Assembly (NCBI RefSeq): GCF_002723835.1 | Contig: NZ_BEWG01000026.1 | Location: 1 to 64,000 of the forward strand | Direction of reading: 5' to 3' | From: Mycobacterium sp. shizuoka-1 | GTDB lineage: Bacteria > Actinomycetota > Actinomycetes > Mycobacteriales > Mycobacteriaceae | Length of the DNA stretch: 64,000 nucleotides | In this document: piece after piece, positions 43,979 to 53,395 of the stretch | Layout: each line of letters begins with the position of its first letter | How positions within the stretch are numbered: position 1 is the first letter of the stretch | Made by a program: the position numbers and the translations under genes | Notes under the pieces: generated by a model | The model's input: only the letters and a program-made list of their open reading frames with translations | Told to the model about the DNA's origin: nothing | Databases searched by the model: none

Positions 43979-44033
43979 TGCCCCGACGGAATTCGTCTGA
44001 TTGTGACCGCTGTGGCCAATGAGGCTGAAGAAA

Positions 44034-45491
44034 TTACTGAGGGTAGCGCCGTGGCGTGAAGACCGTGTCGCCGTACCACTGGGTCTGCGACGACCCGATG
44101 ATGAGCAGGCAGCGCATGTCCACGTCGGCGGGGTCCAGATCGCCCAGCCGCACCACCTTCACCGATTCACGCGGCCCGGAGATGTCCCGGCCGATCACCA
44201 CCGGCGTCCCCGGTTCGCGGTGCTCCAGCAGCAGATCCCGCATCGCGGCGACCTGCCAGGTGCGGCTCTTGGACGCCGGGTTGTAGATCGCCAGCACCAG
44301 GTCCGCCTCGGCCGCCGCCGTCAGCCGGGCGGCGATGACGTCCCACGGCTTGAGCCGGTCGGACAGCGAGATCACCGCGTAGTCGTGGCCCAGGGGAGCG
44401 CCGACCCGGCTCGCGACCGCCTGCGCGGCCGTCATCGCCGGGATCACCCGCACCGACACGTCCGGCCACTGCTTGGCCTCCTCCAGCACCGCGGTGGCCA
44501 TGGCGAACACCCCGGGATCGCCGGAGGACACCACGGCCACCGCACGGCCCTGCTCGGCCAGCTCGCAGGCCAGCCGTGCCCGCGCCGGCTCGTCGGTGTT
44601 GTCGCTGGGGTGCCTGCGCTGCCCGGGTCGTATCGGCACCCGGTCCAGGTACGGTCCGTAGCCGATCAGATCGGTGGCCATGGCCAGCTCCCGGCGGCTT
44701 TGCGGCGTCATCCAGTCGACGTCACCGGGCCCGAGACCCACCACCGTGACCCCGCCGGTAATTGGCTTGGCTCGTTCACCACCCGGCAGGATCGCCAGCG
44801 AGAAGTAGGGCACCGATTCGGCGTCGACGTCACCGGCGGGCAGCACCCGCTGCGAATCGGTGCTCGCCCGTTCGACGTAGAACGCGTCGTCGAGCCGGCC
44901 CGCCATCGACAGTGCTTCTCGCACTTGCGGATACGTGCGTCCGAGCTTCATCACCACTGCGGCGTCGGCATCGGCCAGCCGGCGGGCCAGCTCGGGAACA
45001 CCCATCGTGCCGGGCAACACCGACAGCACCTCGTCGCCGGTTACCAGGGGTGTGGAGATGGCCGCGGACGCTGCGCTCACCGACGTGACGCCGGGGATGA
45101 TCACCGCGCTGAACCGCTCGGTCAGCCGGGTGTGCATGTGCATGTAGGAGCTGTAGAACAGCGGATCGCCCTCGGCCAGCAGGGCGACGTCGCGGCCGGC
45201 GTCCAGGTGGGCCGCGATGCGCTCGGCCGATTCGCGGTAGAAGTCCTCCATCGCCCCGGCGTAGCCGCCGGGGTGCTCGGTGGTCTCGGTGGTCACCGGG
45301 TAGACCAGGTGCTCCTCGATCTGGCCGGCCCGCAGATACGGCTCGGCGATCCGGCGGGCGATGCTGCGGCCGTGTCGGGCGCTGTGGTAGGCCACCACGT
45401 CGGCCGCGCCGATGATGCGGGCGGCCTTGACCGTCACCAACTCCGGGTCGCCAGGGCCGAGGCCGACGCCGTAGAGCGTTCCGGTACTCAT
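44034..45491 (-). CDS. cobIJ: Fused precorrin-2 C20- / precorrin-3B C17-methyltransferase CobIJ
   Basis: 485 residues, two tetrapyrrole methylase domains in one chain. CobI part (1-240): [21 protein letters not shown] and [27 protein letters not shown]. CobJ part (~245-485): [58 protein letters not shown]. Successive methylations at C20 and C17 of the corrin precursor. The fusion is known from M. tuberculosis (Rv2066). Start overlaps the cobH stop. It lies upstream of the HNH gene, which has its own promoter. Confidence 0.95.
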   Translation of the reverse strand: MSTGTLYGVGLGPGDPELVTVKAARIIGAADVVAYHSARHGRSIARRIAEPYLRAGQIEEHLVYPVTTETTEHPGGYAGAMEDFYRESAERIAAHLDAGRDVALLAEGDPLFYSSYMHMHTRLTERFSAVIIPGVTSVSAASAAISTPLVTGDEVLSVLPGTMGVPELARRLADADAAVVMKLGRTYPQVREALSMAGRLDDAFYVERASTDSQRVLPAGDVDAESVPYFSLAILPGGERAKPITGGVTVVGLGPGDVDWMTPQSRRELAMATDLIGYGPYLDRVPIRPGQRRHPSDNTDEPARARLACELAEQGRAVAVVSSGDPGVFAMATAVLEEAKQWPDVSVRVIPAMTAAQAVASRVGAPLGHDYAVISLSDRLKPWDVIAARLTAAAEADLVLAIYNPASKSRTWQVAAMRDLLLEHREPGTPVVIGRDISGPRESVKVVRLGDLDPADVDMRCLLIIGSSQTQWYGDTVFTPRRYPQ

Positions 45492-46114
45492 TCGCGCTCA
45501 CTCGCGATCGCGTTCACCGCGGCCGCGGCCATCGCGCTGCCCCCGCGGCGTCCGGTCACCACCAGGTACTCCATGCCCCGCGGCCGGTCGATCAGCTCCT
45601 GCTTGGACTGCGCCGAGCCGACGAAACCCACCGGGCCGCCCAGCACCGACACCGGGGCGGGCACGCCGTCGTCGACCAGCTCCAGCAACCGGAACAGGGC
45701 GGTCGGGGCGTTGCCGATCGCCACGACGGCCCCGGCCAGCCGGTCGGCCCACAGCTCCACGCCCGCAGCCGAGCGGGTGTTGCCGGTGCGCGCCGCCAGC
45801 TCGGGAGCGCGGGGATCGGCCACCAGCGACACCACCTCGTTGCCCGCGGGCAGCCGGGCGGCGGTGATGCCCGCCGCGACCATCGACGAGTCACACAGGA
45901 TCGGCGCCCCGGCGGACAGGGCGGCGTGCGTCGCTTTCACCACGTCCGGCGTGAACGCCACCTGAGCGGCGACGTCGACCTGGCCGCAGGTGTGGATCAA
46001 CCGCACGACCACCCGCGCGACGTCCTCGGGAAAGGAGGTCAGATCGGCTTCGGCGCGAATCGTCGCAAACGACTGCCGGTAGATCTCGGCGGCGTCGCGA
46101 ATGTAGTCGAGCAC
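45488..46114 (-). CDS. cobH: Precorrin-8X methylmutase CobH
   Basis: 208 residues. Moves the methyl group from C11 to C12, giving hydrogenobyrinate. The catalytic His lies in [19 protein letters not shown] (about 40); [14 protein letters not shown] and [20 protein letters not shown] are the other conserved blocks. GTG start. Four-base overlap with cobIJ; nine bases separate it from the EamA gene upstream on the same strand. Confidence 0.96.
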   Translation of the reverse strand: MLDYIRDAAEIYRQSFATIRAEADLTSFPEDVARVVVRLIHTCGQVDVAAQVAFTPDVVKATHAALSAGAPILCDSSMVAAGITAARLPAGNEVVSLVADPRAPELAARTGNTRSAAGVELWADRLAGAVVAIGNAPTALFRLLELVDDGVPAPVSVLGGPVGFVGSAQSKQELIDRPRGMEYLVVTGRRGGSAMAAAAVNAIASERE

Positions 46115-46123
46115 CCGCCCACC

Positions 46124-47023
46124 CTACGGCCCGCTCTCGTCGCGACCACGTGCGACCACCGCATATGCTGCCGCCAGCACCAGCACAGCGCCCGCGAGCT
46201 GCCATCCGGACGGGCGTTCGCCGAGCACGGCCATCCCGGCGGCCAGCGCGCCGACCGGGGTGAGCAACAGCAGCACCGAACTGGTCGCGCTGCTGACCCG
46301 CGACGACAGTTTCGCCACCAGCAGCCACCCCAGCAGTTGACCCGTCACGGTCACCAGCACCAGCCAGCCGACGGTCGACCACGACGGCGTCCGATCCAGT
46401 CCGCCCCACCACGGGGCGGCGACCACCGCGCTCACCGCCGCCGTCACGAGCACCACGGCATAGGTCTGGACCGGCAACCCGTCCTTGCCGCCGCGGCGCA
46501 ACAGGAACAGGAAACCCGAGTAGCACAGGGCCGCCGCGATCGCGTGGATCGTGCCGCGCACGGTGTCACCGTGATGAACCTGGCCGATCACGCCGCCGGT
46601 GAGCACGACACCGAGCATCACCCCCGGCAGAGCCAGCAGAAAACGGCGCGGCACCCGTTCGGCATCCACCACCCACGCCAGCAGCGGGACGATGACCACC
46701 TGGGTGTTCACCAACACCGTGGACAACCCGGCCCCGATCTCCCGGATCGCCTGCGTCCACCACAGCATGTCGCCGGCGAACAGCACGCCGCAGCAACCGG
46801 CCCACGCCGAGCTGCGCAGCGAAAGCGCTCCCGCGCAACGCCTCTCGCGGTAGGCCAGGGCGGCGATCACCGGCCACGCCAGGATGCAACGCCCGGCGCT
46901 GGCGGTGGCGGCGGTGGTGTCGGCCAGATCGAGGAACACCGCCGACAACGAGATGCACAACGCGCCGAACGCCAGTCCGGCGCGGGGATCGACGATCCTG
47001 CCCAATGACCTCGGCGTCCGCAT
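46124..47023 (-). CDS. EamA/DMT family transporter
   Basis: 299 residues with about ten hydrophobic helices in two EamA repeats (AGLAFGALCISLSAVFLDLADTTA, then GTIHAIAAALCYSGFLFLLRRGG) ending in LLLLTPVGALAAGMAVLGERPSGWQLAGA, a usual second-repeat signature. Exports or imports an unknown small metabolite. It is wedged between cobG and cobH, which are adjacent in M. tuberculosis, and lies in the same direction with short gaps (29 and 9 bases), so it should be co-transcribed with them. A role in corrin or precursor movement is only inferred. Confidence 0.78.
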   Translation of the reverse strand: MRTPRSLGRIVDPRAGLAFGALCISLSAVFLDLADTTAATASAGRCILAWPVIAALAYRERRCAGALSLRSSAWAGCCGVLFAGDMLWWTQAIREIGAGLSTVLVNTQVVIVPLLAWVVDAERVPRRFLLALPGVMLGVVLTGGVIGQVHHGDTVRGTIHAIAAALCYSGFLFLLRRGGKDGLPVQTYAVVLVTAAVSAVVAAPWWGGLDRTPSWSTVGWLVLVTVTGQLLGWLLVAKLSSRVSSATSSVLLLLTPVGALAAGMAVLGERPSGWQLAGAVLVLAAAYAVVARGRDESGP

Positions 47024-47052
47024 CACACCGGCGTACCCGCGCGGTGGGCTGC

Positions 47053-48162
47053 CTATCGGAGCCGGTGGAACCCGTCGGCGGTCGCGACGATGACCTCTGC
47101 CGACGCGGGGCTCCCGCAGGCCCGCTCGCAGCCCACATAATGGACGTGAGCGCCGGCTCGTACAGCGGCGCCGTCGACGGCCACCCGGGTCGCCTCGGCG
47201 CGCACATCGCCTCGCGACTTGTCGCAGCCAGGACTGCCCACGCAGGCACTCACGTCCAGCCACGCCGAGTTCTCGTCGAACACCAACCCCATCGGGGCCA
47301 GCACCCGCAACGACGTGTCGGCAACCGGCTCGGACAGATCGCAGACCAGCAGCGAGCGCCACGGGGTGATCACCACCGGCGCGTCGATGGCGGCGACGAA
47401 CTCGGCTTGGCGCGCCGTGAGCACACCCAGCGGGACCGCCGCACCCAGCGCGACGGCGCCGTCGTCCTGATCGATCCACCCGACGGGCGGCCGAAGCAGC
47501 GGCGGATAGCTCGCGCCCGGCAAGGCTGACGGTTCGACATCGGCGACCAGCACGGACGGGTCGGCCAATTCGGTGACCCGCCAGGCTTTTCCGCGGACCT
47601 CGACGAAACGGCGGGCCACCGTGATCAGCGCCGCGACCACCTCACGCGAGTCCAGCCGGATCCCGGTGTCCCGGCCGGCCAGCACCAGCGCCACCCCGTC
47701 GGGCAGCACCTGCGCGCCGACATCGGCACCCAGCCCGGAGATGTCACCGCGGCCGTCGTCGAGGCCGAACAGGAAGCGCCCGGGCAGCCCAGCCAGGTCG
47801 GGGTCGGCCCGGATCGCACGGTCCAGCTCGGTGACCCAGGGCCGCACGTCGGCCAGACCTCCGACCCGGCCCGACAGCGGCGAGGCGACAATGTTGCGCA
47901 CCCGCTCGTGACTGGGCGAGGGGAGCAGGCCGGCGGCGGCCACCGCCTCGGCGACTGCTGCCGCGTCGCGCACCCCGCGCAGCTGCAGATTGCCCCGCAC
48001 CGTCAGCTCCAGGGTGGCGTTGCCGAACTCGGTCGCGGTGTGCGCCAGCACTTCCAGCTGCGCCGCGGTGATCATCCCGCCGGGCAACCGTAACCGGGCC
48101 AGCGCACCGTCGGCGGCCTGGTGCACCTGCAGCGCTCCGGGGCAGGCGTCGTCGTCGCGCAT
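47053..48162 (-). CDS. cobG: Precorrin-3B synthase CobG
   Basis: 369 residues. Oxygen-dependent formation of precorrin-3B, an iron-sulfur enzyme related to sulfite/nitrite reductases. Ferredoxin-like half domain (RLRLPGGMITAAQLEVLAHTA, ELTVRGNLQLRGV) repeated once (GVLTARQAEFVAAID), and the 4Fe-4S Cys pairs CVGSPGC and CERACGSP near the C-terminus. ATG 48162 has AGGTGG five bases upstream. First gene of the minus-strand cobG-EamA-cobH-cobIJ operon and divergent from the MoxR-type operon. Confidence 0.93.
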   Translation of the reverse strand: MRDDDACPGALQVHQAADGALARLRLPGGMITAAQLEVLAHTATEFGNATLELTVRGNLQLRGVRDAAAVAEAVAAAGLLPSPSHERVRNIVASPLSGRVGGLADVRPWVTELDRAIRADPDLAGLPGRFLFGLDDGRGDISGLGADVGAQVLPDGVALVLAGRDTGIRLDSREVVAALITVARRFVEVRGKAWRVTELADPSVLVADVEPSALPGASYPPLLRPPVGWIDQDDGAVALGAAVPLGVLTARQAEFVAAIDAPVVITPWRSLLVCDLSEPVADTSLRVLAPMGLVFDENSAWLDVSACVGSPGCDKSRGDVRAEATRVAVDGAAVRAGAHVHYVGCERACGSPASAEVIVATADGFHRLR

Positions 48163-48278
48163 TCGGTCCACCTGTCCACCGTACGGGCGTATGTTCGGGC
48201 CATGGCGTCGGCAGCCGGGAAAAACAGTCTCCCCGAGGTCTTCCCGCCGCCACCGGGCCGGCACCCCGAGCGATAGCG

Positions 48279-49238
48279 ATGCGCGGCGCCGGGCAAGCCA
48301 CAGTGCGGGCAGCCGCACTGGTGGCGCTGGTGCTGATGCTCGGGATCGCGCTGCGCGGTCATCTGCCCGGTGCGCAGCCGGCGCAACAACCCCGGCCGGC
48401 CGCCGGCCCCGCGGGCCTGCTGGGCGTGCTGGCGCTGGTGATCGCCTGCCTGCTGGTGATCGTGGTGTCGATCGTGGCCAAGCTGCGCGAACCCAACCGG
48501 GCGCGCCCCGCCGCCCGCCATGACGTGCCGGGCGGCGCCGGCGCGCGGGTCCGGCGCAGCCCGCGTTTCCTGCTGATCATCGCGGCCGGTTTGCTGGCCT
48601 GGCTGCTGGTGGTGGTGCTGCTGGCCCAGTGGCGCCTGCCGCAGCCTGGACCGGATCGGCCTGCCGGACCCGCGGGTGACGCACCGGCCGGTCCGCCACC
48701 GCCCGGGAGCGACACCGGCCCGCCGCCGAGCCCGCCCGAGCCCGGCGCGGTCAGCGAGCACCTGGTGTGGTCGGTCGTGATCGCGATGGCCGTGTTGCTG
48801 GTGGTCGTGCTGGTCGGGGGCGTCGTGCTTCGGGTGCGCGAGCGCCGCGGCCGCACACCGACTCCGCTCGCGGCCGCCGATCCCGGCCCCGACGCGGCGG
48901 CGACGCGGGCCGGGTCGCTGGCCCTGGCCGCCGAACGCGGCCTGGCCGAGGTCGGCGACCTGCGCCGGGAACCGCGCGACGCCATCATCGCCTGTTATGC
49001 CGCGATGGAGGACGCGCTGGCCGGTGCGCCCGGTGCGGCACCGCAGGAGTCCGACACCCCCTCGGAGGTGCTGGCCCGGGCCGTCGCACACGAGGCGATC
49101 CACGCCGAGCGCGCCACCGAACTGGTGAACCTGTTCGCCGAGGCCAGGTTCAGCACCCATGTGATGAACGAGGGACACCGCGAAGCCGCCGAGCGGGCGC
49201 TTCGCGGTGTCCTCGACGAGTTGCGGAGCCCGGTGTGA
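48279..49238 (+). CDS. DUF4129 domain membrane protein
   Basis: 319 residues with three or four transmembrane helices: one near the N-terminus (AALVALVLMLGIAL), one about 45-65, one about 95-118, one about 160-185. A Pro-rich outer loop separates them. The C-terminal cytosolic DUF4129 is recognised from DAIIACYAAMEDALAGA and FSTHVMNEGHREAAERALRGVLDELR. DUF4129 genes regularly accompany MoxR/DUF58 operons; the function is not known. First gene of a five-gene overlapping run. Confidence 0.83.
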   Translation: MRGAGQATVRAAALVALVLMLGIALRGHLPGAQPAQQPRPAAGPAGLLGVLALVIACLLVIVVSIVAKLREPNRARPAARHDVPGGAGARVRRSPRFLLIIAAGLLAWLLVVVLLAQWRLPQPGPDRPAGPAGDAPAGPPPPGSDTGPPPSPPEPGAVSEHLVWSVVIAMAVLLVVVLVGGVVLRVRERRGRTPTPLAAADPGPDAAATRAGSLALAAERGLAEVGDLRREPRDAIIACYAAMEDALAGAPGAAPQESDTPSEVLARAVAHEAIHAERATELVNLFAEARFSTHVMNEGHREAAERALRGVLDELRSPV

Positions 49239-49710
49239 TCCGGCTGCTGGCCGGCGGGCTGGTCCTGGTCGTCGGGGCGGAGGTGCTGGCGCTGATCCTG
49301 GCCCCCGGCCGGTGGGTGCTGCCGATCGCGGGGGCGGCGGCCGCGGTGGTCCTGCTCGCGTTCCGGCGCAGCGTCGACGCCGGCCGGTCCCGGCCCGACG
49401 AGCCCGACCCCGATGATCGCGGGGAAGCGTTGCGGCGCTGGCGATCCCGCACGGAGTCGACGGTCCAGTGGGCCGACGCCACCCGGGCGGACTGGGATCG
49501 GCACCTGCGCCCCCGGCTGGCGCGCGAGTTCGTGCTCGCCACCCGCCAGCGCGAGCCGGCGGCCTTACAGGCGACCGGGCGCATCGTGTTCGGCGACGAG
49601 CTGTGGAACTGGGTGGACCCCGACAACGTGGCGCGCGACAGCGACTGCGGCCGCGACCCCGCTCCCGGGTACGCCGCTCTGGAGGAGATCCTGCGACGGA
49701 TGGAAGACCT

Positions 49711-49714
<4 letters not shown>
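49235..49714 (+). CDS. Small membrane protein of the MoxR operon
   Basis: 159 residues; two close N-terminal hydrophobic helices (LLAGGLVLVVGAEVLALILA and VLPIAGAAAAVVLLAF) and a charged cytosolic domain (RRWRSRTESTVQWADATRADWDRHLRPRLAREF). Unnamed family that lies between DUF4129 and MoxR genes in actinobacteria. GTG start in a four-base overlap with the preceding gene and ATGA overlap with the next, so translation is coupled. Confidence 0.72.
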
Positions 49715-50678
<964 letters not shown>

Positions 50679-50679
<1 letters not shown>

Positions 50680-51941
50680 TGGCCGCCGCACCGCTGGGTC
50701 GCGAACGGCACACCGAGGCGGTATTGCGTTGGCGTGCATCACCATTGACCCGGGCGATCGCCACCTGCGCCGGGATCGCGCTGGCGGTGGCGGTGATCGG
50801 GTCGCGGTGGCAACTGGTGGCGTTCGTGGCGCCGATGCTCGGGGTGCTGGCCTCGATCGGCTGGCAGCGCAGACCGTCGGCGGTCTCGGTGCTCGGCCGC
50901 CCCGAGATCACCCGTTGTTTTGAGAACGAGCGGGTGCAGCTGAGTACCGAACTGGTCGGCGAATACGCGGACGCCACGGCCACCCTGACCGTGTGTCCGG
51001 TGCCGGGACTGCACACCGAGGTGATCGCGAGCGAGCAGGCCGGCACGACGGTGTCCGCCGAAGCGGCCCGGTGGGGCCGCTATCCGCTGCGCACCCGGGT
51101 GCGGCTGAGCGCGGCCGGTGGACTGCTGACCGGCACGGCGACCGTGGACGTCGCCGACCTGTTCGTGTTCCCGGTGACGCCGCCGCAACCGACCGGCCTT
51201 GCGCGCACCGAACTGCCCGACCGCCTCGGCACCCACCTGACCCGGCACCTCGGCCCCGGTGTCGAGTTCGCCGATATCCGTCCCTATCTGCCGGGTGATC
51301 AGCTGCGCACGGTGAATTGGGCGGTCAGCGCCCGCCGGGGCAGCCTGCACGTCACCGAGCGGCTGACCGACCGGGCCGCCGACGTGGTGGTGCTGATCGA
51401 CCTGAGCGCACAACCGGCCGGCCCGGCCACCGCGGTCACCGAGCGGGCCTTGCGCGGCGCCACCCAGGTGGTCCAGACGGCGTTGCGCAACGGCGACCGG
51501 GCCGGCATCGTCGGGCTCGGTGGCCGAAGGCCCCGGTGGCTGGGGGCCGACATCGGCCGTCGCCAGTTCTATCGCGTGCTCGATGCCGCGCTCGGCGTCG
51601 GCAGCGAATACCAGCAGACCGCAGGCACATTGGCGCCGCGCGCCGCCGTGCCACCCGGCGCGGTCGTGGTGGCGTTCTCGACGATGCTGGACACCGAGTT
51701 TGCGCTCGCGTTGATCAACCTCTGCAAGCGCGGCCACCCCGTGGTGGCGGTCGACGTGCTCGTGGGGTGGCCGTTTGACGACGGCCCCGACCCGGTCCTC
51801 GAGCGGATGTGGGCGCTGCAGCGCGCGGCCATGTACCGCGACATGTCGGTGATCGGTGTGGACGTGGTGGCCTGGCCGGCCGACGTCACCCTGGACCAGG
51901 CGATGAGTCTGGTGCCCGACCGGGGTCGGCGCCCGTCATGA
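50679..51941 (+). CDS. DUF58 domain protein, partner of MoxR
   Basis: 420 residues. Two N-terminal transmembrane helices (~25-65), a beta-sandwich-like middle, then the DUF58 signature EFADIRPYLPGDQLRTVNWAVSARRGSLHVTE and a VWA-like fold (VVVLIDLSAQPAG in place of the DxSxS metal site, so the site is incomplete). Likely membrane-tethered adaptor for MoxR. Starts in the MoxR stop and ends in the start of the last gene. Confidence 0.85.
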
Positions 51942-52354
51942 CCTCCCGGCGGCTGGTGGGTGCGGCGTTCGGGGTGCTGATGACCGGCGCTGCGGTCGTC
52001 GGGGCCGACACCGCGGGCCTGCTCGCATCGGTGGTGGCGCTGCTCGCGGTGGTGGCCGGGCTGTTCTGGCGGCCGGCGGCCACCGCCGCGGTGCTGGCGG
52101 CGATCTGCGCGGTCGCACTGAGCGACCCGCAACCGGTGCCGGCCGCGGTGGCCGGGGTGTGCGCCGCGGCGTACCTGGTGCTCACTCACGCGGCGCTGAC
52201 CCGCCCCACGGCGGTGGGGATCGCCGGATTCGCCGCGGTCGGGATCCTGGCCGGCACGGTGCCGGCCGGTTGGCCGTGGCTGCCGCTGCTGGCCCCGGTG
52301 GCGGTCGTGGTGGCTATCGCGGTGGCGTTGAGCGCGTTTCCCGCCGCCGACTAG
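51938..52354 (+). CDS. Small integral membrane protein, end of the MoxR operon
   Basis: 138 residues, nearly all hydrophobic, four or five transmembrane helices with very high Ala/Val content. No family recognised. ATG in a four-base overlap with DUF58. Its stop directly abuts the stop of the opposing dioxygenase gene (TAG/CTA). Confidence 0.68.
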   Translation: MTSRRLVGAAFGVLMTGAAVVGADTAGLLASVVALLAVVAGLFWRPAATAAVLAAICAVALSDPQPVPAAVAGVCAAAYLVLTHAALTRPTAVGIAGFAAVGILAGTVPAGWPWLPLLAPVAVVVAIAVALSAFPAAD

Positions 52355-53299
52355 CTAGCCGACCGTAACCGCCTGCGCGGCAACCACATCGGGAGCCACC
52401 ACGTCGGAGTAGTGCGAGGCATCGCCGGCGACCACCCGGCTGGCGACGCCGTGGATGTCCACCGGGACGTCACCGGCCAGTGTCACCCGCCGCAGCAAGC
52501 GCGGCTGGTCGTCGTAGTCGGCCACGCCGTAGTGCTGGGTGGCCCGGTTGTCCCACACCGCGACATCGCCGACCCGCCAACTCCATCGGACGGTGTTCTC
52601 CAGCCGGGTGATGCGGTTCTGCAGCAGGGCATACAGGCTGGCCGACTCGCTGCTGCCCAAGCCGACGAACCGCTTGACGAAGTTGCCGAGCACCAGCACC
52701 CGCCTACCGGTCTCGGGGTGTACCCGCACCACCGGATGCTCGGTCTCGTAATAGGACGAGACGAATTCGGCCCGGTATTGCCGGGTTTCGGCCGTGAGCA
52801 CATCTGCGTTCTCGGCCTGGCCGGCGCCGTAGTCGTAGAGGTTGGTGTGGGTGGCCCACAGGCTGTCGGCCAGCGCGCGCAACGCCGGGGGCAACTGGTC
52901 GTACGCGGCTTCGGTGGACGCCCACACCGTGCTCCCGCCGTAGGCGGGCAGGGTGAGCGCCCGCAGCAGCGACGCCTTGGGCACCCGGTCGACGAAGGTG
53001 ACGTCGGAGTGCCAGGCGTTGGCCTTGTCGTAGCGCGAATCGATCGGCAGCACGGTGTCCCCGCGGGAGGTCACGGTGGGGTGCGCGATCGTCGGCACCC
53101 CGAGCAGCCCGGCGAACGCCACCTGGCTGTGGTCGTCCAGGTGATGCTGGTCGCGGAAGAACAGGACCTTGTGGTCGAGCAGCGCCGCCCGGATCGCGTC
53201 GACGGTGCCGGGCGGGAGGTCGCCGCCCAGACGGACACCGGAGACCACCGCGCCGATGTGGGCGCCGAGCTTGGAGACTTCGGGAGAAGAAAGGGACAT
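52355..53299 (-). CDS. TauD/TfdA family Fe(II)/2-oxoglutarate dioxygenase
   Basis: 314 residues. Iron ligands H97 and D99 (AWHSDVTF) and H256 (NRATQHYG); the Arg that binds 2-oxoglutarate follows in PRLLRRVTL. Very close in sequence to M. tuberculosis Rv3406, an alkyl-sulfatase that oxidatively splits sulfate esters, by blocks [13 protein letters not shown] and [14 protein letters not shown]. Thus sulfate-ester or sulfonate scavenging is likely. ATG 53299 is preferred. Divergent from cobN but not known to be connected to it. Confidence 0.88.
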   Translation of the reverse strand: MSLSSPEVSKLGAHIGAVVSGVRLGGDLPPGTVDAIRAALLDHKVLFFRDQHHLDDHSQVAFAGLLGVPTIAHPTVTSRGDTVLPIDSRYDKANAWHSDVTFVDRVPKASLLRALTLPAYGGSTVWASTEAAYDQLPPALRALADSLWATHTNLYDYGAGQAENADVLTAETRQYRAEFVSSYYETEHPVVRVHPETGRRVLVLGNFVKRFVGLGSSESASLYALLQNRITRLENTVRWSWRVGDVAVWDNRATQHYGVADYDDQPRLLRRVTLAGDVPVDIHGVASRVVAGDASHYSDVVAPDVVAAQAVTVG

Positions 53300-53395
53300 G
53301 ACCTCGATGGTCACGGCGCGTCGTGGCCGTGTACACCCTTGTGCTGGCCGCGATCCGAATAGGGCGACGAGGTGCCCATACGGTACGAATGGTGG

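Noticed and set aside
42616..44033. Insertion sequence or phage integration at the HNH gene
   Set aside because: No terminal inverted repeats, target duplication, integrase or tRNA attachment site was found; the family moves by an unclear route.
53300..53395. Cobalamin riboswitch before cobN or other cob genes
   Set aside because: The gaps are too short and no B12-box-like sequence was seen before cobN, cobG or the SDR-cobLMK operon.
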